A stretch of 64,000 nucleotides of DNA from Odiellus spinosus (GCA_963920705.1 OY987236.1:8852190-8916189), one strand, 5' to 3'; positions 14,501 to 27,206 are shown, numbered from the stretch's first letter. Program-made: numbers and translations. The notes: generated by a model from the sequence alone, not told the origin.

Positions 14501-15642
14501 GTAATTTATCGTTGGGGACATAAAAATAAATAAAATGTGGCCCCTTTTTAAGTACATGATACTAACGTAGAATCGACCTTAAAGGTCTAGTCTTAATATA
14601 ATGGAGATAAAGTTCAAAGAAATGATAAAAGCGAATTTTTAAACTCAATTGCAGACTTTTTCTTTAAATAAAAGAATTAAATTTATTCCAAAGTTAATAG
14701 TCTGGGATTCAATATTTATATTTATATTAAATAATAAAAAAATGTTTGGGGCGGATTAATACCCAACGTTAAAACAGAGTAGTGTTACCTTTTTTAAGGC
14801 TTTTTGGAGAATTTTTTTTATATAAAATAGTGTAATTGATTTAAACAAAAGAGATAGACTAAAAACGCCAGAGAAAGTCTGAAAAACCAAGGAACATTTA
14901 TGCAAAATGAAGAGAAGAAAAAGGTTTTTCCTCATTCCTCTATAAGAATAATCCTTAGAAAAATTCGGAAAATTGATAGATCGGAAAAAGAGTTAACTTG
15001 ACATTTTTCAAACAACACCCACCATTTATAGCTTAAAAATTCCAATTTTTTTCAATATTTTCATATTAAATAAAAAATAAAAAGATAAATTGAATTATTA
15101 TTATTACTCATTGAACAAGAATTTCGAGGGAGTGAAAATCATTATAACAGGGTGGATTAAGTATATAGAAAAATAGGAGGCCCATAAAATGAAATTCGCG
15201 ACCCCTCCATAGAAATTATTCGAGGATAAAAAGCTTAAGCCCCATTGATTATTTTCTTATCTATAAATAAGAACGATTAATTTTAAAACCTAAAGTTAAT
15301 ATTTTTTATACATATATAGGGGGTTTCCTCTTGTAAAAATAAAATTAAACTCGGTCTTGGTCGATCGCATTGCTTAAAGAGATAGTGTTAAAGTCTGTCA
15401 AAGAATTTTTATTGACAATCTCAAAATTTGAGAAGGAGACTTTGAGAAAACCAGCATCTAAACAACTCCTAGGTTTAAGAAGTAGTTCTAGGTAATAACC
15501 TGAAAAGGATTTTCCCTGCCATACATTAATGCGCAAAGACCTGTGGTTTTTAGAAAACAAGAAACTTCATTTGTCTGTGAACGATAATGTCACGTCAGTT
15601 ACGAAACAATATGTTACCAAAATGAACTATTACTTATTAATA
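11546..15642. other. Non-coding AT-rich stretch
   Basis: No gene is recognised. Repeated GTAAATTACC-like words occur at about 13070, 13334 and 13362 on both strands, a poly(T) run of about 18 lies at 13628-13645, and one copy of the dispersed GCGGATT motif sits at 14751-14774. A CAAGGGATAGTGAAA word near 14106 resembles the end of the small TTAA elements. Confidence 0.5.
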
Positions 15643-15853
15643 TATAAAGATGAATAACGAAACCAGACTTTCATTAGCGCCTTTTAAGGACAAACGGAGG
15701 CTAAAGTAACTAAAACGAATAAAATCTCGTACATGGCTGCTATGGAGAGAATAGACAGTCGAGCACGTGGTTTTGTTAGCTACTACTTTTGCCCCTGTTT
15801 GCCGTTAGAGGACGCTTATATGGACTCCAGGTTTTATTATTCATCTTTATCTA
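15643..15853 (+). mobile_element. Foldback MITE-like element, copy A
   Basis: The ends are imperfect inverted repeats: the left end begins ATAAAGATGAATAAC and the right end finishes with ATTATTCATCTTTATCT. Inside, the left arm (about 15671-15708) mirrors the right arm (15784-15820), which carries TTTGCCGTTAGAGGACG. There is no coding capacity. The internal loop and right half match copy B 360 bp downstream in the same orientation. The left arm is more diverged than in B. No target duplication was resolved, so the superfamily is unknown. Confidence 0.6.
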
Positions 15854-16017
15854 TTAATATAGGTGTCCTAAGTTTAGAGTAGCTGGTTTCCAATTTTTAC
15901 AAGAACTAGAATACAGTGACGTAGATTCATCAATTCAAAATTCTCTGAAAAATAGACACAAATTCTAAATAGGAAACCCGCATTATCTGTTTAGCCTAGG
16001 ATTATTAATGATGGACA

Positions 16018-16212
16018 CCTGCTTAATAACAAAGACTGGAGTTCATAAACGTCCTCTAACGGCAAACAAGTGGCAAAAGTAATAACTAATAAAACGTGAG
16101 AGGCTGCTATGGAGAATTGGCAGACGCGCACGTGGATTTGTTCCTACTTTTGCCACTGTTTGCCGTTAGAGGACGTTTATGGATGCCGTGTTTTATTATT
16201 AATCTTTATCTA
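16018..16212 (+). mobile_element. Foldback MITE-like element, copy B
   Basis: The arms at 16044-16081 and 16145-16181 are complementary over about 37 bases with a single one-base indel; both contain the word TCCTCTAACGGCAAACA or its complement. The loop (GAGGCTGCTATGGAGA onward) matches copy A. The very well kept stem indicates a young insertion or ongoing correction between the arms. Non-coding and presumably non-autonomous. Confidence 0.65.
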
Positions 16213-16270
16213 GTTTTTAAGGTTTCCAGTAGTTAATAGTTCTAGTTATAACCTGTGTTTCCTATTTAGC

Positions 16271-16345
16271 GAGGGGCTGATTACTCCACGTAATCGTAGC
16301 TTTGGCTGTACTAAAGTTATTGCGTAACTGAGTACTTTACCATTT
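16271..16345 (+). repeat. Dispersed repeat, copy 2 (GAGGGG...CACGTAATCGT)
   Basis: Second copy of the repeat at 11457-11545, recognised by the same ordered blocks GAGGGG, CACGTAATCG, GGCTGTA and GCGTAACTGAGTAC. It starts about 60 bases after foldback copy B. Confidence 0.4.
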
Positions 16346-16700
16346 ATGAAACAACTTTACTATCACTTTAAAGAGAAAGACGAAAATCGGGAGTGAAAAA
16401 GTAGCTACAAAATAAAGCAATACATACTGAATCGTGATATATAGATTGGTTTGGAAGGACCGGGTTGATTTAAAACCCCAAAAAGAAAACGAGAGGGGGG
16501 TAGGTGATAAGACAAGACCGACGAAACCCGGAGAAAGTGGGTTTGGAGGTTCTGGTATAAATTTTAAAGGTTAAGAAGAGCTATCGGCGAGTTTTAGTTC
16601 AAGAACTAGAAGCGTTCAGTCACGAGAGGATGGGAGGAGTATAAGATTTAGTTCAACTGCGCGAGCTTACACATTAGGATCCTTATAATTTATTATATAA

Positions 16701-16803
16701 CCTTGATTTGACAATACTTACGAAGCTAAACAGAATAGTTTAAATTTGTTTATTTAGATGTATAAGGAGTATACGTAGCTTCGAGCCTGTTGCCAAATCA
16801 AGG
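16701..16803. repeat. Small foldback with 14-bp stem ends
   Basis: CCTTGATTTGACAA (16701-16714) is the near-exact complement of TTGCCAAATCAAGG (16790-16803), with one mismatch. Further in, ACGAAGCTA on the left mirrors TAGCTTCGA on the right. This looks like an eroded MITE or a structured non-coding palindrome. No target duplication is evident. Confidence 0.45.
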
Positions 16804-18236
16804 TGAAATTAACTATAGCGGATTCAGAATCAATCCATCAATGTGACTGATCCGTACGAAACGGCATCGAGTCAGGGGTCAAGCTCAAGATCCTCTCTCC
16901 AACAGACGTCTAGAAGTGTATTACTCAAAGGCCCTTCGGACTTAAATTGCATTTTCGCCAATATCCCCCCAGCCTTTCTCTTTCATAATTTATGGATATA
17001 AGCAGTCAAATATGATGGTTTGATTTATCAGTGGTTTCTTATTGCCTTTCAAAAGGGGGTGAGCCAGGGTACCCCAAATTTCCAATTCTTTCTTACCCGA
17101 AATTCAAGGGCTAAGATAGAATACAGTGGGATGGGTCGAAAAGATACGGTTTACTAAGTATACGTCGTTTTTCTTATACCCTTTATATTTGAGCCCAATC
17201 GGGGTAGAAGAGTGGACAGAATTTTAACCATTGTGTCAATATTTATTACGCTAGACTCAGCTACCATCGTGAAATTAAAGAGAGAGTGAAATGGAAAATA
17301 AAATATAGAATTTAAAATATAAACTTTAAAGAGGTCACTTTTAGTAAAATAATGAGAAAATCTAAACACTTTAATTTAAACAGTTTGAAATTAACAAAGT
17401 TTATCCTGATTGCTTGGTTGAAAGCGTAATTTTAACTTAATGAACCCAAGAAATTAAAATTAGCTGATTTTTATTTCACTAATTAAGTAATTAGAAATAT
17501 TTAAACATAGAACGCTTATGATTAACTGTTTCATGTCAGACTGTCTGTATAAGAACCTTCAATGAATCAGGGTTAACTTATGTAAGTTTAAACACAACTA
17601 AGCCTAACTCGTATCCAGTATTTATTTTTCTCTTAAGCAAATCAAAGGTCTTTATCACGAATTAAAAATCTATAATATGTTTTCCGTTTCATCCTTCCTT
17701 TATGGGATCTCGAGAAGAGAATAAAAAGATATCTTATTTCATTTCAAATCTCGGGTCTAGCTTGTCAATTTCCCTTCCTCCCCCAATGAGCCTCCAACTC
17801 GGTTGAATCAAAAAATACATCTGAAAAGGGGCCACCCTCAAATACGGTAGCATCATTCTAATGGAGCCAGAATAAAAGCCGACACCTTAAACGCGAGCTA
17901 GGGGTTATAATCTTAGAGAATGGGTGATGGTATTGGTACTAGTAACCATCATGATAGTATATACAAAGCAGAAATAGTAAACTAATCAAATTGAAATGGA
18001 GTTATAGATCTTTCACCCTTTCAATGTCAAGAATAACTTCTGAACAAGACTGATTCGCACTTAGCTCCCCATTTAATTTTCGTCCTATCATATTACGAAA
18101 AGCCTTAAAGAAATATGGCTCGCAAAAAAAAATGAATTTAATGTTGTAGAAAATAAATCGTATTTAAAAAGTTGAACCACATTTCAAACGTTATAATATT
18201 AAAGATTGGATTATTAGTTAATTTATGTACCATTAT
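16804..18236. other. Non-coding stretch, nothing recognised
   Basis: No exon, RNA gene or well-kept repeat is seen. The longest frame (71 codons, minus, near 17154-17369) lacks domains and splice context. Confidence 0.5.
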
Positions 18237-18765
18237 ACATCAGCCAATAATAAGAACCCCTTATCACAGTCAAACAATAATAAGAGTCCCTTATCACAGT
18301 CAAACAATAATAAGAGTCCCTTATCACAGTCAACCAATAATAAGAGTCCTTTATCAACGTTAGCCAATAATAAGAGTCCTTCATCAGTCAGCCAATAACA
18401 AGAGTCCCTCATCACAGTCAGCCAATAACAAGAGTCCCTCATCACAGTCAGCCAATAACAAGAGTCCCTCATCACAGTCAGCCAATAACAAGAGTCCCTC
18501 ATCACAGTCAGCCAATAACAAGAGTCCCTCATCACAGTCAGCCAATAACAAGAGTCCCTCATCACAGTCAGCCAATAACAAGAGTCCCTCATCACAGTCA
18601 GCCAATAACAAGAGTCCCTCATCACAGTCAGCCAATAACAAGAGTTCCTTATCACAGTCAACCAATAGTAAGAACCCCTTATCACAGTCAACCAATAATA
18701 AGAGTCCCTTATCACAGTCAGCCAATAGACTCCCTTATCACAGTTAACCAATAATAAGGGTCCCT
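18237..18765 (+). repeat. 30-bp minisatellite, about 17 copies
   Basis: The unit is 30 bp and begins GCCAATAACAAGAGTCCCTC. Eight consecutive identical units lie at 18391-18630. Units on both sides carry ATAATAAGAG and TTATCACAG variants, so the centre is homogeneous and the edges are diverged, as expected from recent internal expansion. Because 30 is a multiple of three, long repetitive frames stay open on the minus strand (180 and 113 codons). They have no gene context and I treat them as by-products of the array. Confidence 0.95.
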
Positions 18766-21700
18766 TTTTATACATTCATATAATTCTAGCACGATAAAAA
18801 ATTCGCAACTTTATGGTCTATAATTTTCTACTCCCCGTGTTGCAGTTTTTTAGCTTACCAAATTAATCATATGATTAAATCTTAATTCCAAATAAAAAAA
18901 ATATTTCCGAACATTAGCGAGAAAATATAATTGGGGATGCGAACGAAACCTTACAAATAAAAAATGAAATCAAACGTAGGAACGTTAAGTTACAAGAAAA
19001 ATAAAGGATAGCACGGTCACTGATGGTACCCACTCCCGTAGTGTCCAAATACAATCAAGACTCAAGTCAGAGCAGAACGAAAGAAACAAGCATCAGACGC
19101 CAATAAAAAGAACAGATCGATTTTTCTATTAATTTCATCCCCATATCCGTCGAAACAAAAAAATAACAAAAAAGAAGCTAACTTTTTCTTTCTCCATCCT
19201 CATCCCCCTCATCCCATCCATATATATAAAAGAAAAAATATCATTTCAAATGAGTTTTCCCTCGGAGTTCATCCATAGGAGAAAGTTCAATACCATCAAA
19301 GTGGGTCTTACAATTTCTAAGATCATTCTTATTCTAAGCCATATCTCTTTATCCCTTGAGTTTCCTTAATTATATTTTTCTTGGTGGATGAAATTAAGAG
19401 ATTCGGGCTCTTATTTTAGGTCTATAAGTCCATCTCAGTTAGAGATTTCCTCGGGTATTAAGCTAGGCAATACCTAACCAATGGGATGGCCTATATACCC
19501 TAGTTTCAGACGTTTTCTGACGTTTTAACATTGTGTATTTAAAGGCCCCCCTTTTTCGTTACGATGCACACCTATATTTGAACGATATTATGGTGTATTG
19601 TACCTTAAATTGTCAGAACTTACGAAGATACACGCTCCCTTATTTAGTAAATAAATAAAATCATAGAGATACGGGGTAGTCTAGCATTGTCAGCGCTGTT
19701 GATACAAGTTGGAATTGACTATATACAGTAAAAGGGGGGATCCCCCGTCAGAAAAATAAGATATATATGGGTAGGTTAGGATTGAGTAAGGGGGTGGGGC
19801 GATTACAAGTTGGCAATATGTAAGCCCCAGCCGTCGCCTAAACAACGTGAATTATTTACTAGGCTCAATATCCGGCCAGATATGAAACCCAATTACTCCC
19901 TAGCCCAGAGTGGTCAAAATATATAAAAAAAAAAAGAAATTGCCTACAGTTCGTTTAACTTTATAGCAAGCAACTCGAACAAAACTAGAACGACTTGATT
20001 GTACAAACATACGTATCTACCAGGATACCCGAAGATATCGTCATTGCCTCAAATAACACGAATAAACTTAATCAAAATCAGTTCAATTTTTCATTACGAT
20101 TAGAGCTTATTTCTTATCGCAACCTCTACGGTTTTTGTTCTTAGAGATAGACGAAAGCTTAGTCTTGTACTTGATGAAACCCGAAAATGATATGGAATGC
20201 GACCACCACTCGCCCCCACCCCACCGGAGATGGATCTAGGGGCCTTATTTCGCCATTTTTGTTTCGCGTCAGAGTTGACTAGTGATAAAGTTACGTCACA
20301 GCGTTCTTAGGACCAGTTGTTCCGCCTTTATCATTGGTATAATTTTAGGCTGAAATTGTGCGGGTTATATTCTCGTATAAAGAAAGCTAAGTCTCGAGTA
20401 TAAGACTCATTCTGTTACAAATAAGAAGTCGGTAGCGTAATAAGGGCCCCGTAGGATACTAAGATAGTAAGGCCCATTTTCCAGGGCCCTTGACGGCCAG
20501 AGGAGAATATATTTTATTCCAAGCAGGGTCCAGCAATCTCGGCTTATATATTATATCGAAAAAAAAAAGAAGGGAAGAACTCGGAAAAAAAAAGTAGAAA
20601 TTAACACGATGCCGATTTCTAAGGAGGTTTGTATCGTCTAGCAATATACAGGGTGGTAAAACCTCTTAAAAAGTTAAAAGGTTTTGATTTAATTGTGTAC
20701 GGATTACTAAAGCGATGTGGTGCATTCTTTCCCGCGCTTTACAACCCTTGGAGAATATAATATGATATAAGAAATAGATTTAAACGCACGATATATTCCT
20801 AAAGGTTCAGATTTAAAATTATAATTGTTGTAATTATTGAAGAGTTTCACACGGTACGATTTGTACCGATTGATACACCCACAATTGGAAAACCAATCTT
20901 CCAGATTTTCCAATGAATTTTTCCCGATAATTTCCCAGATATTCTTCGCATACTTAAAGTTTTTTTTCCTTTTCTTAAAGCTTGCATATTCTTGTTATAT
21001 TTTAAAAATTGAAAATATACTGGTAATTAAATTGTATTATTAAATAATTTTACGTAGATTATATAATTATACTTATAGAAAGATAAAATAGGATCTTATC
21101 ATGGTCATAAAGAAATTATTTTTAAATAATAAATAAACAATTTTAAAATTAAATTAGTAAAGCGTATCATCCTTTCTAAACTAAAATACTTAAATTATAT
21201 CTGTACACGCATAACTTAGTCTCTTTTAAGACTAAGAAAATTCAAAACCTACTATAAAACACCCTGTACACGAGTGACAAGCCAAGATATCTATATGTAA
21301 AGCCATAACCAAAGGGGAAATACAACTGCAGAAGCACTATAATACCGCGATATCCAGATTATTTCAAGCTATATAGCTCGTAGCTTGGGTACTTTTGTAA
21401 GTCAAGGACCATGGTCTTCCATTCTCCTTTCCCCTAGTTTCTTCCTACTATCTATATATACTGAAATGAAAGAGCGGTTTATAATACTGGCTTCTTCTAG
21501 ACAAACAAAAATGGCGCCAGAGAATAACATTACTCAAACGTACTTTTGTTTGCTTTCCTAGAGAGATATATGAACGAAAGACGTTTAGCTTATAAGGTCA
21601 AGTTATTTTTGCATCACAACGAAAACTGTATCCCATAAGGATTTAAAAACATACTAAAATAGTAGGAATTGCAGTTTCTTTTACCACCTGAAAATTCTTC

Positions 21701-23021
21701 ATGAAATATATGGTGGCCTAAATACGGATATGGGTAGCCTAAAAATGAAAAAGAAATTAAACAGGGCAAATTTATTAAATTAAAAATGTAATTTATCTAA
21801 TTAAATTATTTAAAAGCGGACATTCGGGCCTAATTTTAAATTAAAAAAAAAAATTAAATATCTTCACCCTCCCTTTAAAAATGAAAAAGAGCTAAATTCT
21901 GGGTTTAATCTTTAAGAGCTTATACGGCTTCATTCGGTTTACGTCTGGTCTAACGGGACTGGGACCTCATAGTCCCAATTACATTTTAGTTTTTCACTAA
22001 GATACAAAGCTGGGATTTCTTTCCATTTGATCCATATAAGAATTAAAAGGGGATATAGCCGTGCATTTAATGAAATCTCAAACTGTTTCCGAAGTATATA
22101 ATCCCGCGACATTAATAATTCCGCTTTTCTATATAAGACAAAAAGAAGGCTAAGGATAAACGTCGTTCGTTAGTATATAGCTGTCGGGAATGGCCCAGGG
22201 ATACATATATTTATACTGGCGCCAAGACGGGAAACAAGTTTAATTATAACAACGAAAAGATTAAAAGAAAATGCTTCTGATAAACAAATATTCTTGTTTA
22301 TCCCCAAACTATATTTGATGTATAATTTAAGAAAAGCTAATATACATAAAAATAACCTTCAAACGTTATTGTAACATACCGGAAGCGTATGAGATTACTC
22401 GTAAGTAGTACACGCAAATGCGATGGTTTAAAAGTCACGTGATCTTAATAGTTAGTACATATACTTATATTCTGACCATTCGACCATAAAAAGCATAGAG
22501 TATATTAACCCCAATTTTCTAAAAACCCCCAAAAAAAAAATTGGTAAGATAAGAAAAATGTCCACCCCCGCCCTCGATGGGAGTCCATCACAAACAAGGG
22601 TAAATTCAATCAAGTCCTTATAGGGTACCCCTCCCAACTTCCGAAGAAAGAAACGTCGGGACGAACAAAAAAGAAAAACCAAGAAGACCAACGGTGTGAT
22701 CTGAATACGAAAACGTTTGTTTTACTGCTGTTCGTTTTAGACCAAATAATATTAAGATTTCATTACGTACAAAGCTAGCCTCATGTTTTGACTCCTATTA
22801 CTAAGTTTCTTGGAGCCTTCAAATAACAATCTTAGAAAAGGCTGAAATTATCGTTAAGAAACTGGTTTTCTATATATGAGAGTATAGGGAATTTCCAAGT
22901 TGAACCTCAGTATACGTTTTGGTTTCTAACTGTAGAGTAGGTTCATGTTTGCTGAAAACTAAAGATGTTTCTTACTATACTTATATAGACAGGATTAGTT
23001 TAGATAATGGTTAAAGAAAAG
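18766..23021. other. Non-coding stretch
   Basis: No gene is recognised. A GC palindrome GGGGGATCCCCC lies at 19735-19746. A minus-strand copy of the dispersed GCGGATT motif lies at 19525-19545 (AACATTGTGTATTT). At about 21497-21561, CTAGACAAACAAAAATG partly mirrors ACTTTTGTTTGCTTTCCTAG. None of these defines a functional unit on its own. Confidence 0.5.
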
Positions 23022-23150
23022 GCGGAGTGGTACACAATAATAAACCTCATAGCCGAAATATAGTTCCTTATATAAATTTGCTGAAAAACGAGATAGCAAA
23101 AACTGCTTTCATTTATATATACAAGGTTTAACATTGTCTATCAAAACCGC
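23022..23150. repeat. Inverted pair of the dispersed GCGGATT motif
   Basis: A plus-strand copy (23022-23047, GGCGGAGTGGTACACAATAA) and a minus-strand copy (23124-23150, AGGTTTAACATTGTCTATCA) face each other across about 76 bases. This is the only place in the window where two copies form a close inverted pair, so it may mark the termini of a small complete element. Confidence 0.4.
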
Positions 23151-23412
23151 TCCAGCTTAAACTACAGCGCAACCTTATCTTTAACTAAGGTATATCTGTG
23201 TTTTTTTCACATTGAATTTACAGCGAATACAAACCTAAGATAGCATCTATTTAAGAGTAATCATATCACGAACGAATGTACCGAAGTTAAGCCTCGTATT
23301 CGTTGTAAACTACAGGTAGAATATATACAAGACTGGTCATAAATTAAATTAGTCGATGCCTACAAACTGCTAAACGCAATTTCCAACGTGTCTTCGACCT
23401 CTCATTATTCAG

Positions 23413-23543
23413 GACAGCCTACCAAGACACTGACAGCTAATTGGAGAAGAAGAAAAAAATACCTTGACGGCCACCCTGAGACACCATTCGCCCAGCTAAC
23501 AATTTTGCAATTTCGACAAGAACCCGCGGAGACCCGGGGAGAG
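23413..23543 (+). CDS. Weak candidate coding exon, product unknown
   Basis: The patch is GC-richer than its surroundings. A pyrimidine-containing CTCATTATTCAG acceptor precedes it and GAG/GTGTTATC follows as a possible donor. One frame is open throughout, reading from GQPTKTLTANW to QEPAETRGE, with a basic RRRKK cluster. Joining in phase to the next candidate (23640) would read about 28 further residues of charged, coil-like sequence and then stop. No family is recognised. AT-rich DNA produces many chance splice-like sites, so this is a pointer only. Confidence 0.15.
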
Positions 23544-23639
23544 GTGTTATCTATACACTTCTATATACAATATATAAACGGCTAAGCCTAAAAACTGGAA
23601 TGCGCTGGAGTCCTAAAGTCAAATAAAAAAATCACCTAG

Positions 23640-23814
23640 CTACGTGAAGTCGATCGACGCCTCGTTAACGAAAATAATCAAATTAAACAAGCCAAAACGA
23701 AATGTACACGAGCCTCTAGAATCTAGATATATTGTTAAAATAAATGACCCAAGCTTGACGAGATTAGAAAGGACGCGAAGATCAATTGCTAGGTTAACAT
23801 TTTGGCGGTTTAAG
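23640..23814 (+). CDS. Weak candidate coding exon, product unknown
   Basis: It lies 96 bases after the previous candidate, with an acceptor-like ATCACCTAG before it and TTTAAG/GTTAGT as a donor-like end. One frame (YVKSIDASLTKIIKLNKPKRN onward) is open across it, but that is not the frame joined in phase from 23413-23543. The frame conflict and the lack of recognisable homology weigh against a real gene. Confidence 0.12.
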
Positions 23815-26800
23815 GTTAGTTTAAATTATATATATACAACCCATGCATTTTACACGAAGAATAAAAAATAAAAAAGTCAAAGGCGTTTCCCACAAATTTA
23901 AATTAATTTTAGTTGAAAATAAAATTCCAGTTTCGTTTAATTTCTTAATCACCATAATCTAAAACGTACTCTAGTAGCTTTCACAATAATTGGACATATT
24001 TTTGGTATTTAAATTAATTTTTAAAGTAGATTCAATTTCGAATTAAAGTGTAGAATAAATTAAAACCAATCATATGAAGGCCATTTGGCGACGGTTGTAA
24101 GAGATTCAATCGCGATAGGACTGTTAAAGGCCGATTGGTCCAAATTTCTATTACGTTGAAATTCAAACCTAACCCAATCTAAGAATTTAAATTAACCACT
24201 AAAATATGTCGCCCTAATATTTTGGAAATATTTTCTTCATAATTTTGGGTGCAGATTCTGAATATAAATTCAAAGATTGCGCCATTTTTGGCTTTAATTA
24301 TGTTAAGTTAAGCCTTAGATTCAATCGACTTTTCTACTTCAATTTAAATAAAGTTTCATCATGAAGTTTAATTAACAACTTAAGTAAAAACTCATTTAAT
24401 TTTTATATTATACTAATATTCAAAAATGTATTTATTTACTGGTTCCCAAGGAGACGAAATAACTGGCACCCGAAATTATAAAACATAAATTAAGCTACAC
24501 CTTAGAAATAAAATTCTATTTTACTTCAAATATTTGACTTAAAATTCGGGTAATTCAACATTCATTACGTTATACGTACATGAGCGGAACTCGTTGAAAC
24601 ATTACACCCGAAAAAGGCTCAATTTTTGAGCAATAACTTGTAACTAAAGTTAACCTCAAATCTGAACCCATAATGAACTCATCAAAACTGCGCATACCCG
24701 CGGAGTTTTTGGTAGGAAGTCGTTCGAGTCAACTAATAAAGCCAAGGTAATTAATATCTAGAAGTTTACTCTTGAACTATGTATAACTTTCCACTGTCAC
24801 TGTACGAAACTACCAGCCAGAGGTTAAAATAAGAGGCAAAAGAAAAACCATAAATTATGCGGGGGTTGTTTTCTCTAAACTAATCCAAAGTGAAAAAGTG
24901 GTAGAAAAAAAAATCCAGTTTTTTTTTTTTTTATATATTTTTTTCGTTTGAATTCCTTTACTTAACTTGTCTAAATGTTTAAAGGGAAAATGAAAGAAAA
25001 TGATTTAAAAGTGTCGTCTGGTAAGTTTGAGAAACGATTCATACAAGAACTTTCTATGTCTTACCAGAATGTAATATTATACAAATGACGTGTTATATTT
25101 CCCAAGAAAATGGATAGACTTTCTTATTTATTTTTAATTACTTTTAATAATTGGGCGTGTTCTGTCCTCTGGTCAAGCAGCAAAATGTGATTTGATTGGA
25201 TAATAAATAAAATTGAGGTATATTTATCAAATAAAATGGTTTCATTTTACATTTCACCTATCCTTTATCTTGTCCAAGATTTTAAACGTAACTTGTTAAA
25301 AGCTAAGCCGCCGACGAAAGATTTTTTTGTTATGATTTTAATTTAAAAATTTCATCTCACGCACTCCCTTTCCTACTCTTACGGACAAGAAAAAAATTCT
25401 CCCCTTCTCGGTTAAGATTTTTCCCTTGACCTCTAGACCTTTAAATTTCTTACAAGAGAAAAATAGTTGTACATATATATATCGCGTATAGTCAAACGCC
25501 TCGAAGGACGATTATATATCCTAGACACTGTGGTTAAACTAAACCCGTAAAATTGATATCTTTCTATCTAACGACTTTTCTATAAAATATTATTTGTTAT
25601 TTCAAAGGGAAAACGAAAGAACATTGATTTATTCACACATTAAAATGATTTTATTTCCCTTAAATTTCAAAGAAATTAACTGTAAAGTTTCAAATATAAC
25701 TGGCGTGCGTTAATATTACAATTTTGACTTTTTTAAATTAACGAAATGTAGATTACATTTCGTTTAATATGCGGAATTTAAATTAACTCCAGATTTATTT
25801 CTAAGAATTTATTCGAATTATATTATCCGTTTCGTTCTCCCTTTAGATTCTAAGCGTTATTAGAAAACAAGAAGAAGAAGAAAACTGTAATCTAGAGCGA
25901 AATTTGTGAAAACAAATTTGTTTTAGCATTGTATTCCGCTTGCTACCATGATTTATGGTTAATACAGGGAAGACGTCTAGACTATTTCAATTAAGAAAAT
26001 TTTCTGGCGCTCGTACTCCTTTCGGCTTCGATTAGAACTTAATTTACATTTTAGAGGAAAGGTTAAAGGGTTATTTACACAATTTTTGACTGTGGCACGC
26101 TAATTGTCTCGCTAAATTTTGAGTTTGTACCGCGAGGATTTAATTACGCCAAAGGTAGAGATAAAATCTGAAGGTTTCTAATAAACTTTTGAATTATTCG
26201 AAGACCCTTCCCTATGTTTTATTACGGAAACAACAAGTATTATTTTTACTAGTATCTAGAATTGATGAAAATATAACACTTTATCCTCCCTTTAAATTCT
26301 CCATGCCGTTCATTTTATTACATCTAAAAGCCAGAGAATGTATAGTTTGATAGCAATCTATCATTAATATTGAATTTCTGACGTCTTTGATGGGGGTAAC
26401 TAACCCTTTACAACTCTTAGGGAGAGAAAGCGGGTTGAGGCTCAAAATTAAAGGGTTATATTTTAGGTGAACGGGTAAGAGGTCAAACCACGCGCGGGTT
26501 CAAACTTCAAATTGATATATATCGCCAAAAACTTTTAAGATAGAAAAATAAAAGCTTAAATTTCGTGATATTGGAAGCAATTATGTAAACGTATTTATAG
26601 TTTTGAATGAAAATTTCGGAAACCGGTATAAACCGTGCGCGAATATAAAAATCCCCAAACTTTTGATTTATTAAGTCTTCGGTTACTTGTTTGAATTTGA
26701 AAGAGAAGGTTTGGAAACCCCACGTAATATTAAATTACATATTCAAGTTGGTTTTAAGACTTTTAGGGTTAAAATAAGATTTACTAAAGAAATTTGATAG

Positions 26801-26884
26801 AATTTTCAAACGTGCTTAAGTTCTTCAAAAACATATTCATTGCTTGCTTTTCAAATCATTTTTGAAGGAAATATTAATCTTATT
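23815..26884. other. Non-coding AT-rich stretch
   Basis: No gene is seen. TTAAAGGGAAAATGAAAG at 24979-24996 is a good match to one end of the TTAA element family, but a matching partner end was not found. Homopolymer T runs lie near 24920-24932. Confidence 0.5.
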
Positions 26885-27206
26885 TGAACCAGGGTTGCCA
26901 CAGTTTTTCTCAGATTCAAATTCCATGACTTTTCCAGGTTTTTCCCTGACCGAAAGTTTCGGCTAATACTTCCCAATTTTTCAACTTTTATTTTCTATAA
27001 AATTGTGATCACCAAACCTCTTGCACGCGTATTTTTGTACAACTGACACGGTCAGCTTCGAATCTTTTCCGCAGATAATGATTGTAGTTTGCAGGCTTCT
27101 TGAAAGATCTTAAATTCCCTGAATTTTTAAAATATCTTAAAATTCCCTGACTTTTCCCCGACCTTTTCGGTTCATTTTTACCCTGACCTGTGGCAACCCT
27201 GTGAAC
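26885..27206 (+). mobile_element. CAGGGTT-ended MITE, 312 bp, 5-bp TSD
   Basis: Perfect 14-bp terminal inverted repeats are CAGGGTTGCCACAG (26890-26903) and CTGTGGCAACCCTG (27188-27201). They are flanked by a perfect 5-bp target duplication TGAAC (26885-26889 and 27202-27206). The interior is non-coding and contains repeated TTCCCTGA...TTCCAGGTTT words, also found in the 48630-49051 element and in degenerate blocks at 31.5-35.4 kb and 59.3 kb. CAGGG termini suggest a hAT-like origin, but typical hAT duplications are 8 bp, so I leave the superfamily open. Confidence 0.85.

Noticed and set aside
18233-18775. Minus-strand repeat proteins of 180 and 113 codons
   Set aside because: The 30-bp period keeps the frames open; no gene context.
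19735-19746. GC palindrome GGGGGATCCCCC
   Set aside because: Single occurrence with no related structure around it.
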